DNA of 27,656 nucleotides from WAOL01 sp964399035 (GTDB taxonomy: Archaea; Thermoproteota; Thermoprotei_A; Sulfolobales; NBVN01). The notes below the pieces were generated by a model. That model was not told where the DNA came from. It was given only the letters and a program-made list of their open reading frames with translations, and made no database searches. The position numbers and the translations under genes are program-made. Where the stretch lies: NCBI GenBank assembly GCA_964399035.1, contig CAYNPH010000095.1:1-27656 (forward strand), in the 5' to 3' direction. This document shows, piece after piece, positions 8,067 to 16,199 of this stretch. Position 1 is the stretch's first letter, and each line of letters opens with the position of its first letter.

Positions 8067-9344
8067 TTACTTCTTTGCCTTGAAACCTATTATCGCACCT
8101 ATTATTAGACCTATTATTATGCCTACTATTAGGAACACATACTGCCTTGTGTTAAGGCTTGAGACTTCGCTGTTAAGATTGCTGATTTGATTCTGTAGGT
8201 TCTTAATCTGATCTTCATACTGTGATACTTTACTCTGCAGGCTCTGTACCTGACTCTTGTATTGTTCGGCCTCCTTCTGGTACTGATCCTTTTCATTCTT
8301 AACCTGATTTAGCTGGTTTTGAAGACTCTTAATCTGATCCTCGTACTGTGATACTTTACTCTGCAGGCTCTTTAGCTGCGTCTGCAGGCTTTGCACCTCG
8401 TTCTGGAGATTAATTAATTCCTTGCCTACCGTCGGTATTCTCTCCCCTAGTAGCCCAACACCCCAGAGGATCACGTTCTTCACAAAGGTCCTGCCACTTA
8501 GCTTATACCCGTGGTATTCATCTCGGTACATGCCCGTGTAGTGGTCGTAGGGTGCGTCCCCGCTTAGGAGGACTATGTTGCCCTTGTCGTAGAATATCTC
8601 GGCAGCCATTAACACGAAGCTCTTCCTAGGCGGGTTCAGTATGTCATATGCCTTCGGATAAGGTTTAACGAACTCGTGTATCGTTGCATCCTTGCTTGTG
8701 ACAGCTATCTTATAGATGTTCGGTAGTGGCGGCTTCGTGTCATTGAATAGCGGATACCACTTACCATTATATTCAACCGCTAGTGCTCCCGGACCGTGGA
8801 AGAGGACTGGGTAGTACACACCACCAGCAAGCACCGCAAGTTCTGGGCTTGGCTGAATCAATGCTGTGGGTCTGTAATCCTTTCCAGCATTTAGTGTGGG
8901 GTCAACGACCTCACAGTTGTCGTTTCTTAAGTGAGATCCGACCGCTTCAAGGATCTTGTTCGTGTTGGGTATCCTCATGTAGTCGCCGCCTTTGTAGTCG
9001 CTGTCGCCGGTCACCCATAAGGTCTTGCCGCCTTGGGCGAACCACTTCGCTATCGCCTGCGCCATTTCGTCCGTTACGTTGTACGTAGTGTCAACCTGAA
9101 CGAATATTATCATCTTCGCGTCCTTGATGTCATCATAGGTGAAGTCCCCGGTAATGACTTTCCAGTTAACCTCTGTTATGTTGCTTATCATTGCCTTGAG
9201 GTAGGGATCCTCACCCATTAATCCTAGCGCTATCGCAACTACCAAGGGTTTCTGTTGTGACTCTGCATAAACTGATGCTGTTAATGCTACCGCACCTATG
9301 ACTAACAGAGCTAGTATTACAAGAGCTACAAACTTACCCTTCAT
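8067..9344 (-). CDS. Surface protein: ThuA/GATase-like domain, coiled coil, C-terminal anchor
   Basis: 425 residues from the preferred ATG at 9344. That start follows GGTGAGGT and gives a clean signal peptide (MKGKFVALVILALLVIGAVAL). The frame continues upstream to an ATG at 9368, which is less likely. The ectodomain (about 30-310) has strands such as AKMIIFVQVD, GGKTLWVTGDSDYKGGDY and NIVLLSGDAPYDHYTG. These resemble class-I glutamine amidotransferase-like or ThuA-like domains that sense or bind ligands, but no catalytic Cys-His pair is obvious. A coiled coil rich in LQNQ/SLQSKVSQYEDQIK (about 320-395) follows, then a glycine-rich membrane helix ending GFKAKK. It lies between the phosphoesterase and the ABC operon. 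A TATA-like box lies near 9379-9388. The function is not recognised. Confidence 0.8.
   Translation of the reverse strand: MKGKFVALVILALLVIGAVALTASVYAESQQKPLVVAIALGLMGEDPYLKAMISNITEVNWKVITGDFTYDDIKDAKMIIFVQVDTTYNVTDEMAQAIAKWFAQGGKTLWVTGDSDYKGGDYMRIPNTNKILEAVGSHLRNDNCEVVDPTLNAGKDYRPTALIQPSPELAVLAGGVYYPVLFHGPGALAVEYNGKWYPLFNDTKPPLPNIYKIAVTSKDATIHEFVKPYPKAYDILNPPRKSFVLMAAEIFYDKGNIVLLSGDAPYDHYTGMYRDEYHGYKLSGRTFVKNVILWGVGLLGERIPTVGKELINLQNEVQSLQTQLKSLQSKVSQYEDQIKSLQNQLNQVKNEKDQYQKEAEQYKSQVQSLQSKVSQYEDQIKNLQNQISNLNSEVSSLNTRQYVFLIVGIIIGLIIGAIIGFKAKK
8201..8245 (-). repeat. Coiled-coil coding repeat, copy 1 (second copy 8327-8371)
   Basis: 45 nt matching 8327-8371 at 43 positions. The offset of 126 nt is 42 residues, or six heptads, so the coiled coil was lengthened by an in-frame tandem duplication. 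Confidence 0.85.
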
Positions 9345-9700
9345 TGCGTACCTCACCACCACATGCATAGTGTACTTTCATAATATTTCGTATCATATTT
9401 TCGGCGGTGAGGTATATAAATCTGGCTTCGTCGATCCTTCGTCATTAATGAATAATGTAGTGGAGCTCTATGAATCCCATCATTATAAGATTTAATTTAT
9501 TATAATGAAAATCTTAAATCAAGACGTCGCCAAATATAAATCAATTGGAGCCCTCTGCCTGGAATTTACCTAGGACTGCCTCCAATCACCTCTGCATGGT
9601 GAGCATTAGTATATAAACAAATCAAATAAACATCTAAACAAAAGCTACTGGTTAATGTAAAATTATATACTGCTCAGATAATTCATGTAATGGTGACATT
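9345..9700. promoter_or_regulatory. Divergent intergenic region with promoters on both strands
   Basis: 356 bp with no credible gene. The minus-strand promoter of the coiled-coil protein is probably the TATA-like stretch at 9379-9388. The binding-protein promoter is TATA AAAATTATAT at 9659-9668 with GGTGA at 9692-9696 before ATG 9701. Additional strong TATA-like elements at 9411-9421 (GGTATATAAAT), 9530-9540 (AAATATAAATC) and 9609-9618 (GTATATAAAC) have no gene behind them. A 7-bp inverted repeat ATTGGAG (9544-9550) / CTCCAAT (9580-9586) could fold in RNA. Confidence 0.5.
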
Positions 9701-11347
9701 ATGTCACGTAGAACAAGGCGCGCAATCTCGCGTGCAGCATCAGCAGCCATAATAATCGTTATAATTATAGCCGTACTAGGTGGAATAGCTTGGTATTTAA
9801 GTAGCCAGAAAGCTCCAATTACAACAACAAGCACAAGTACAACGACCACTACTACGAGTTCATCGACGAGCACGAGTAGCTCCACCACCACGTCAATGCC
9901 GACAAGCACAACAACAAGCACAAGTACAACGACCACTACAACAACCACGGCAACCACCACAAGCACCACATCAACATCAACAACATCAACAACGACCAGC
10001 ACACCACAAGGAGGGATAGTTCTTAGAGTCCTAACTAGACACCCATCCGACATTCTTGACCAAGCTAAGGTTGAGTTCCTGAAGACAGACTTAGCAAAGA
10101 AATATCATATTGTGGACATCATCTGGTTACCGATAGAGCCCACGCAGTGGATAGATACCATAAAGTACGCCTCACAGAGAGGTCAATCTATAGATATTGC
10201 TTGGGGTGGTGGACCCACTATGTTTAATATTCTAATGCAGGAGGGTTTGCTAGCAACAATAAACAGTAGTGACGTTATGAAGGTACTGAAGGATATTCCG
10301 AAAGAGATAGCTGGCTCAACAATGATTAAGACTGACAAAGAGGGTCACATAAAGTGGATTGCTGCAGCAATAGCGTCGTTTGGTTTCACGATAAATAAAG
10401 ATAAACTCAAGGAATATGGCTTACCGACCCCCGAGAAGTGGGTTGACTTAGCAAGCCCTGATTTCGCAATAACGCTACCGACACCTATGGTCGGCGTAGC
10501 TGACCCCACGAAGAGCACCAGTAACACCAGGATGTATCAAATAATCCTGCAGATCTACGGGTGGAAGAAAGGTTGGGAAATAATAACTAGGATGGCTGCC
10601 AATGCGAGGATCTACGATCAGTCAGGGCTTGTGAGAGATGCCGTCATCAGAGGCGATATAGCTGTTGGAATAACCATAGATTTCTACGGATACACTGCCC
10701 AACTTCAGAATCCAAAGGAATGTCAGTACATCCTACCTAAAGACGGAACCATAGTTAACGGTGACCCAATAGCAATGCTAACAACAACCAAACATCCACT
10801 AGCCGCTCAAGCATTTATAGCTTGGGTACTGTCACCTCAGGGACAGGCGCTTTGGATGAACCCGAAGATTAATAGGATGCCCATAAACCCGAAGGTCTTC
10901 ACCGAGACCCCTCAAGGTAAGTCGAGACCCGACCTAAAGGCTGCGTACGAGAGAACCCTTCACGCAACAACGATAAAGTTCAATGAGACCCTCGCTGAAG
11001 AGACGGTACATTCAATGAGGTGGTTCTACTACGCAACGCTAACACAGGCACATGACGTGCTCCAGAAGGTATGGAGGGAGATAGCACTCGCATACCTCCA
11101 CGGCAAGATAAACAAGGATCAGTTAGAGAAGCTCATTGATGACCTAGCGAACCCCGATAAGTTCCAGTTCAAGGACCCCGAGACCGGGAAGACGCTGACA
11201 TTCACCATGGAGGTTGCTAAGATGCTTAATGATAAGATATTCAAGAACGTGGACTACAGGAACAAATTAATTGCTGAGTGGACTAAGCTTGCTAAGGAAA
11301 GGTACCTTAACGTGGAAAAGGAACTACAAGCTTTAATAGGAGGCTGA
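9701..11347 (+). CDS. ABC transporter substrate-binding protein, membrane tethered
   Basis: Extracellular binding protein of an importer, 548 residues. An N-terminal basic stretch and membrane helix (about 13-33) are followed by a Thr/Ser stalk (about 39-103), then the periplasmic-type binding domain starting at GGIVLRVLTRHPSD. The layout resembles the iron/thiamine/2-aminoethylphosphonate class (FbpA/ThiB/PhnS-like), with IDIAWGGGPTMFNIL, GDPIAMLTTTKHPLAAQAFIAW and LSPQGQALWMNP. The ligand cannot be assigned from sequence. A TATA box lies at 9659-9668 and GGTGA 5 nt before the ATG. It is the first gene of an operon with permease and ATPase; a T6 run after its stop (11348-11353) may partly terminate transcripts and favour this protein. 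Confidence 0.88.
   Translation: MSRRTRRAISRAASAAIIIVIIIAVLGGIAWYLSSQKAPITTTSTSTTTTTTSSSTSTSSSTTTSMPTSTTTSTSTTTTTTTTATTTSTTSTSTTSTTTSTPQGGIVLRVLTRHPSDILDQAKVEFLKTDLAKKYHIVDIIWLPIEPTQWIDTIKYASQRGQSIDIAWGGGPTMFNILMQEGLLATINSSDVMKVLKDIPKEIAGSTMIKTDKEGHIKWIAAAIASFGFTINKDKLKEYGLPTPEKWVDLASPDFAITLPTPMVGVADPTKSTSNTRMYQIILQIYGWKKGWEIITRMAANARIYDQSGLVRDAVIRGDIAVGITIDFYGYTAQLQNPKECQYILPKDGTIVNGDPIAMLTTTKHPLAAQAFIAWVLSPQGQALWMNPKINRMPINPKVFTETPQGKSRPDLKAAYERTLHATTIKFNETLAEETVHSMRWFYYATLTQAHDVLQKVWREIALAYLHGKINKDQLEKLIDDLANPDKFQFKDPETGKTLTFTMEVAKMLNDKIFKNVDYRNKLIAEWTKLAKERYLNVEKELQALIGG
9821..9852 (+). repeat. 32-nt direct repeat in stalk (second copy 9908-9939)
   Basis: The 32-nt stretch starting ACAACAACAAGCACAAGTAC recurs exactly 87 nt downstream, in frame, inside the stalk of the binding protein. 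It reflects internal expansion of the linker. Confidence 0.85.
9916..10002 (+). repeat. 87-nt Thr-stalk DNA repeat, copy 2
   Basis: Identical to the reverse complement of 5887-5973 in the phosphoesterase gene. It encodes the last part of the Thr/Ser stalk of the binding protein, just before the PQGG junction with the folded domain. Confidence 0.9.
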
Positions 11348-11353
11348 TTTTTT
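11348..11353 (+). terminator. T6 run between binding protein and permease genes
   Basis: Six T directly after the binding-protein stop, in a 27-nt gap. Probably a leaky termination site, giving more binding protein than permease. Confidence 0.4.
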
Positions 11354-11374
11354 ACTTGTATCGAGGCACGATAA

Positions 11375-13258
11375 ATGCCACGCTTTTCTGACTTACTGAG
11401 AGGCGTGAAGCGCGAATTCGACTCCCTGACAACCACTCAGCTAATATTCGTGCTCTTTATCCTGATTTTCTTCCTGTTACTTCCCGTTTTCTCCATATTG
11501 TATAAAGCATTCATATTCCAAGGTCATCTGTCCCTCCAGCAATTCGAGCAAACATTTTCGGATCCGGACATGGTGAAGTATCCCCCGAACCTTCAGTTCT
11601 TTAAGATAATGCATAGGTATAGGTTTGAGGTACTGCCTAACGGATCACGCGTGCTTGTTCCGTTGACAACGTTAGTCATAGGTGCTGAGGGACCTGATTT
11701 CGGCTATATATTCAACTCGATATTCGTGTCGACATGCGTAATGGTTTTCGCATCCATTATAGGAACGATTGCGGCATTCATCATGGCCCGGTACGATTTC
11801 CCAGGAAAGAATGTCTTCAGAGTACTCCTTTTCATCCCACTCTTAGCTACTCCCTTTGTGAACGCCTATGTCATAGGCAAGGTTTTAGGGGAGGGTGGAT
11901 TACTAAATTATATATTACGTCACGTCCTTCATGCACCCTTCACCGTAGTGATTTCAGGATTGCCTGCTGTCATACTTATACAGACGCTAAGCTTCTTCCC
12001 AATAGTTTACATGAATGTCCTCTCAAGCATAATTAACATAGACCCATCACTGGAGGAGCAGGCAGAGAACCTTGGGGCGCATGGTTTCAAGCTATTCAGA
12101 ACGATAACCTTCCCGCTATCTCTTCCTGGCTTGGCGGCTGGCGCGACGTTAGTGTTCGTGTTCAGCATGGAGGACCTTGGGGCTCCCATAGGTTTAGCTG
12201 GCGCGTTCGGAGACGGGCTCCACAATAAGTTGATGTCCTTCTATGTTTACACGCAATTCCAGCAAGCATTTAGCTTGGAGCAGGTTTCACCATCAGCGTA
12301 CGTAGTCGCATTAATAATGCTGACAATTGCTGTCGTCGCGTTCATGATTATAAAGAAGTATGTATCACTCAGGCAGTACGCAATGCTTGCGAAGGGAGGT
12401 AGATGGAGTCCTAGAGTCAGGAGGCTTGGACCGCTGGGCTTGCTGGCTGTTTACATCTTCATGATACCCTTAGTAATTATTTCTTGCTTCCCACAGATAG
12501 GTGTGGTTGTCTTAGCACTAACTAATTGGGCAACGAGTGGGGCCATACCAACGTCCTTCACTCTAGAGTACATGCAGGCCTTAGTAACTAAGCCGGACGT
12601 CGTCACAGCCATACGGAATAGCGTCACTTACGCCGGCCTGGCAATTATGATAACGATAATCTTAGGAACCAGCGCAGCCTACATAGTAATTAGGAGGAAG
12701 ATACCTGGGAGGGATATCATAGACGTAATGACCACCATACCTATAGTTATACCGGGAATTATCGTTGCCGTGGGTTACCTAATCTTCTTCGGCTCAATAT
12801 TCTTCAAGACCTTCATGGATCCCTTCATAAACCCAGGGGCTCTCCTAGTCTTCACGTACACCGTGAGGAGGTCGCCGTTCCTTACCAGATCCGTCGTGGC
12901 GGGTCTCCAGCAAACACACGTGAGCTTGGAGGAGGCAGCAATGAACTTAGGTGCTAGTAGGGTTAAGACATTCTTCTCCATCGTGATACCGTTGATCTCC
13001 GCTAACGTGATTGGAGGAGCGATACTTTCCTTCGTGTACATGATGAATGAAGTCAGCACCTCACTGCTCCTCGGCGCACACAACCCTGCACAGGGACCGA
13101 TAACGTTCCTCATGTCGCAGGTCATATATAGTACCGGTACCGTGGGGGCTGTGAGTATAGCTGCCGCGCTAGGCGTGTTACTGATGGCACTGCAGATAAC
13201 TGCTATTAGCCTGTCCAACTACATACTTAAGCAGAGGGTGGCTTTCCTGGGTGTGTAA
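11375..13258 (+). CDS. ABC transporter permease, two fused membrane domains
   Basis: Membrane channel of the importer, 627 residues. It holds two consecutive binding-protein-dependent transport domains, each with a coupling (EAA-type) loop: LEEQAENLGAHGFKLFRT in the first half and LEEAAMNLGASRVKTFFS in the second. About 12 membrane helices are visible, starting with FVLFILIFFLLLPVFSILY. A soluble segment of about 50 residues follows the first helix. Fused permeases of this type are typical of the FbpB/ThiP/PhnV branch and agree with the FbpA-like partner. ATG 11375 is 27 nt after the binding-protein stop; the ATPase starts 2 nt after this gene ends. Confidence 0.92.
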   Translation: MPRFSDLLRGVKREFDSLTTTQLIFVLFILIFFLLLPVFSILYKAFIFQGHLSLQQFEQTFSDPDMVKYPPNLQFFKIMHRYRFEVLPNGSRVLVPLTTLVIGAEGPDFGYIFNSIFVSTCVMVFASIIGTIAAFIMARYDFPGKNVFRVLLFIPLLATPFVNAYVIGKVLGEGGLLNYILRHVLHAPFTVVISGLPAVILIQTLSFFPIVYMNVLSSIINIDPSLEEQAENLGAHGFKLFRTITFPLSLPGLAAGATLVFVFSMEDLGAPIGLAGAFGDGLHNKLMSFYVYTQFQQAFSLEQVSPSAYVVALIMLTIAVVAFMIIKKYVSLRQYAMLAKGGRWSPRVRRLGPLGLLAVYIFMIPLVIISCFPQIGVVVLALTNWATSGAIPTSFTLEYMQALVTKPDVVTAIRNSVTYAGLAIMITIILGTSAAYIVIRRKIPGRDIIDVMTTIPIVIPGIIVAVGYLIFFGSIFFKTFMDPFINPGALLVFTYTVRRSPFLTRSVVAGLQQTHVSLEEAAMNLGASRVKTFFSIVIPLISANVIGGAILSFVYMMNEVSTSLLLGAHNPAQGPITFLMSQVIYSTGTVGAVSIAAALGVLLMALQITAISLSNYILKQRVAFLGV

Positions 13259-13260
13259 TC

Positions 13261-14367
13261 ATGGTTACCGTAAGGTTAGATAATGTTGTGAAAACCTTCG
13301 GGAAGGTTGTGGCCGTTGACCACGTAACCCTAACAATAAATCACGGCGAATTCTTCTCCTTCCTAGGGCCCTCCGGGTGTGGTAAGACAACCACGTTAAG
13401 AGTCATAGCTGGTCTCGAATGGTGTGATAGCGGTAGGATATTCTTCGATGACCAAGACGTGACTGACCTCCCACCATACAAAAGGAATACCGGGATGGTT
13501 TTCCAGAATTACGCACTATGGCCTCACATGACGGTGTTTGATAACATCGCGTACGGGCTTAAGATAAGGAAGCTGCCTAAGGACGAGATCCGGAGACGCG
13601 TTAAGGAGGTCCTAGAACTCGTTAAGCTGAGCGGTATGGAGGACCGTTATCCCACACAACTCTCCGGCGGACAACAACAGAGGGTCGCATTGGCTAGGGC
13701 ACTAGTGGTTGAGCCTAGGGTTCTCCTCCTCGACGAGCCGCTGAGTAACCTAGATGCGAAGCTCAGGATAGAGATGAGGGAGGAGATCAAGAAGATTCAG
13801 AAGAAGCTAGGTATAACCGCGATATACGTCACGCACGACCAAGAGGAAGCCATGGTGATCTCCGACAGGATAGCTGTGCTAAATCAAGGAAAAGTGATGC
13901 AGGTCGGCACGCCACAAGAGCTTTACCGGAGGCCACGTAATCTCTTCGTAGCTACGTTCCTCGGCAGGTACACGATATTTCGCGGGAAGGTTACTGAGGT
14001 TGATCCTTCCCGCGTAGTCACGGTGAAGGCAGGATCCTTAATCATTAAGGGCATGCCTCCAGTCCCTGACATTAGAGTTAGGGAGGGTGATGAGGTCGTT
14101 ATAATCATCCGTCCACATTCCTTTAAGCTCACCCCGCCGGCCAAACCACACAACGTTATTGAAGGCGTCATAGATTGGGTATCGTATATAGGGCCGTACT
14201 TCGAAATACGTGTTAGGGCTTCCGGGATAGATTTCCTGTTTAACGTTGATCCAGAAACACCGGTTAGGATAGGGGAACGCATAAAGGCGTACGTGGGTGT
14301 GGAGGAAACTATGGTTTTCCCGATCTCGGCGGCTAAGGATATGGCGTACATGCAGGAACTCAAGTAA
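13261..14367 (+). CDS. ABC transporter ATP-binding protein with TOBE domain
   Basis: Powers the importer, 368 residues. Walker A is GPSGCGKTT (36-44), Q-loop MVFQNYALWPH, signature LSGGQQQRVALARAL, Walker B LLLDEPLSNLD and the H-loop YVTHDQEEAM. A C-terminal TOBE-type beta domain (about 240-365) identifies the MalK/PotA/FbpC class of import ATPases. It begins 2 nt after the permease stop and is the last gene of the operon. Its 3' end overlaps the convergent taw3 gene by 8 nt. Substrate specificity cannot be read from this subunit. Confidence 0.93.
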   Translation: MVTVRLDNVVKTFGKVVAVDHVTLTINHGEFFSFLGPSGCGKTTTLRVIAGLEWCDSGRIFFDDQDVTDLPPYKRNTGMVFQNYALWPHMTVFDNIAYGLKIRKLPKDEIRRRVKEVLELVKLSGMEDRYPTQLSGGQQQRVALARALVVEPRVLLLDEPLSNLDAKLRIEMREEIKKIQKKLGITAIYVTHDQEEAMVISDRIAVLNQGKVMQVGTPQELYRRPRNLFVATFLGRYTIFRGKVTEVDPSRVVTVKAGSLIIKGMPPVPDIRVREGDEVVIIIRPHSFKLTPPAKPHNVIEGVIDWVSYIGPYFEIRVRASGIDFLFNVDPETPVRIGERIKAYVGVEETMVFPISAAKDMAYMQELK

Positions 14368-14977
14368 CGGCGTGCCTCCTTAACGCGTCCCGTAACGCGT
14401 CAAGCCTTTTCTTACCTTCTAGTAACGCTTCGTTAGCGACGCTCACTACCTCACCTAACTTATCGTTCCCCACAACCCTCACGTCCCTGTCACGCAGGAG
14501 TATCGTGAGCCTTACCCCAGACATTAACTCAACTATGATTCCCTTCGAACTCAGTGACAGTATCCCCGAGTGCTTTAGTCCGGCCTCACGCGCAATCTCC
14601 AGCACCTCCACAGCCTCATCAAGGTCCAGTGTCGAGACGTGGATTATGGGTCCCGTGACGACTAACCATAACCGCCAAACCACTGGCCCGTCAATGATGG
14701 GCCTTACCTCCTCAACGCTTATCGGTGAGTGCTTCTTGAACACCACGGACGATGGATCCCTCATCCAGGGCATGGGGGAATCAACCAGCACTATCCTCCC
14801 ACTACAGGAGCTTATCGTGAAGGACTTCTCCCTTTTGAAGAACATCAGCAGTATGTCCTTAACGTCAGCATCAAGGTACCCTATCTCCTCATCCTCCTGA
14901 AGCCTCTTGAGAAACTCCTCCTTCCTCCTCCTCCATATCTTCTCATTAACGATGGGCTCGACAACCATCGCCTGCAT
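14360..14977 (-). CDS. taw3: tRNA wyosine-synthesis methyltransferase Taw3
   Basis: TYW3/Taw3 methylates the wyosine precursor at G37 of tRNA-Phe using S-adenosylmethionine. Family motifs visible are EIGYLDADVKDIL near the N-terminus, the TISSCSGRIVL core, and GLKHSGILSLSSKGIIVEL towards the C-terminus. The frame extends to TTG 14995. I prefer ATG 14977 (or ATG 14968), because a minus-strand TATA element (GGTTAAATAC, about 15000-15008) would place the transcript start near 14977. About 205 residues, a normal length. A Trm5-type methyltransferase for the same nucleotide lies two genes away. Confidence 0.88.
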   Translation of the reverse strand: MQAMVVEPIVNEKIWRRRKEEFLKRLQEDEEIGYLDADVKDILLMFFKREKSFTISSCSGRIVLVDSPMPWMRDPSSVVFKKHSPISVEEVRPIIDGPVVWRLWLVVTGPIIHVSTLDLDEAVEVLEIAREAGLKHSGILSLSSKGIIVELMSGVRLTILLRDRDVRVVGNDKLGEVVSVANEALLEGKKRLDALRDALRRHAVT

Positions 14978-15041
14978 CCAGAGACCGTTAAGCAACGGAA
15001 GTATTTAACCCCCCAACATAACCTCATACGGTGTAAAGTGG

Positions 15042-16199
15042 ATGCTGCTGAATACGATAAAACCGCTCTCGCCTGGCCAAGAGGCGGTAAAGAACGCATT
15101 ACTCGGTAAGGAGTATAACATCGTAGGGATCTTTGGCCCCACCGGCGTGGGTAAGTCCCTGCTCGCGTTAGCGTATGGCATTGACGCCGTTAGGGAGGGA
15201 AAGTATAGAAGGTTAGTCATTGTCAGGCCGGTCATAGATGTGACTACCGGTGAGGAACTAACTGTGGCTAAGGCAGGCAAGCAATTCTACGAACTCTCAA
15301 AGCAATATATCATTGACGTCCTAGGGAACTTCGTAAAATGGTCCGAGATAGATGCCATGGTTAACGAGGGAAAGATAACGTTCGCGGACAGCCACTACCT
15401 GAAAGGCAGGACATTTGATGACTCCGTAGTATTTATCGACGACGCGCAAACATTAAAGATCGAATCACTCATTGAGGCACTGATCAGAGTTGGGCGCAAC
15501 AGCAGATTAATAGTGGCGGCTGACCCCATATTCCAGGTATTGAGGGGGAAAGGAAAGGATGCATCCTCTGTTCTGAGAGACATACTTGCGGGCGAGCCCA
15601 AAGCCATAGTCGTTGACCTAGGGGTTAAGGACATCGTGAGGGAAGGCGCTAAAATGGGTCTTCGCCTGATGATGGAATACATGCTGCGTACTAGGAGGCT
15701 TAAGGAGAGTGAAACTAAAGTGCTTGAGGCTATAAGGGTGAGGTCTCCTGACGCCGACGTCATTACGGTTCTAGACTTACTTGACTACATGAGGAAAACC
15801 GAGATATCACCTGAGCATGTTCCAAGGTTCCTCGTCATAGTTAAGAAGGGACACATGGGGAGGTTAGTTGGGAGAAAAGGGGAGAGGATCACGGCTGTCG
15901 AGAAGGACGTTGATGCGCGGGTCAGGGGCGTTGAGCTCGACGTTGACTTAACGGAACTCATAAGGGCTGTTCACCCAATATCATGGATATGGAAGAGGGT
16001 TGAGGACGTTGACTTTAAGGGATCCTATGTCGCCATAACTATTGATGAGAACTTCTTCGGCTCCTTCATGGGGCGTAGAGGGAACTACGTGAGGTTCTTG
16101 GAGTACGTAATGCGTGAATTATTCGGAATCGGTGTGCGGGTCATCCCGGTTGAGGGGAAACGGAAGTCACGTAGGTCTAGATCCTCTTCGAAATCTTGA
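15042..16199 (+). CDS. PhoH-like ATPase with C-terminal KH-like RNA-binding segments
   Basis: 385 residues. A PhoH-type P-loop ATPase has Walker A GPTGVGKS (32-39), RLVIVRPVIDVTTGEEL and Walker B VVFIDDAQT, followed by RNSRLIVAADPIFQVL as the sensor strand. The C-terminal third looks like KH domains: VKKGHMGRLVGRKGERITAVEKD and then NFFGSFMGRRGNYVRFLEY, each with a GxxG loop. A basic tail rich in Lys, Arg and Ser ends the protein. PhoH proteins are linked to RNA metabolism; the KH segments support an RNA substrate. Archaeal PIN-KH ATPases have a PIN domain, which is absent here. The 3' end overlaps the convergent methyltransferase by 23 nt. Confidence 0.82.
   Translation: MLLNTIKPLSPGQEAVKNALLGKEYNIVGIFGPTGVGKSLLALAYGIDAVREGKYRRLVIVRPVIDVTTGEELTVAKAGKQFYELSKQYIIDVLGNFVKWSEIDAMVNEGKITFADSHYLKGRTFDDSVVFIDDAQTLKIESLIEALIRVGRNSRLIVAADPIFQVLRGKGKDASSVLRDILAGEPKAIVVDLGVKDIVREGAKMGLRLMMEYMLRTRRLKESETKVLEAIRVRSPDADVITVLDLLDYMRKTEISPEHVPRFLVIVKKGHMGRLVGRKGERITAVEKDVDARVRGVELDVDLTELIRAVHPISWIWKRVEDVDFKGSYVAITIDENFFGSFMGRRGNYVRFLEYVMRELFGIGVRVIPVEGKRKSRRSRSSSKS

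Noticed and set aside
9298..9495. Open frame of 65 codons on the plus strand reaching into the intergenic region
   Set aside because: It begins inside the signal-peptide coding region of the opposite gene, lacks a ribosome site, and its intergenic part is AT-rich promoter DNA.
9652..10053. Open frame of 133 codons on the minus strand, valine-rich
   Set aside because: Antisense shadow of the binding-protein stalk; similar to the 5866-6231 frame only because the stalk DNA is shared.
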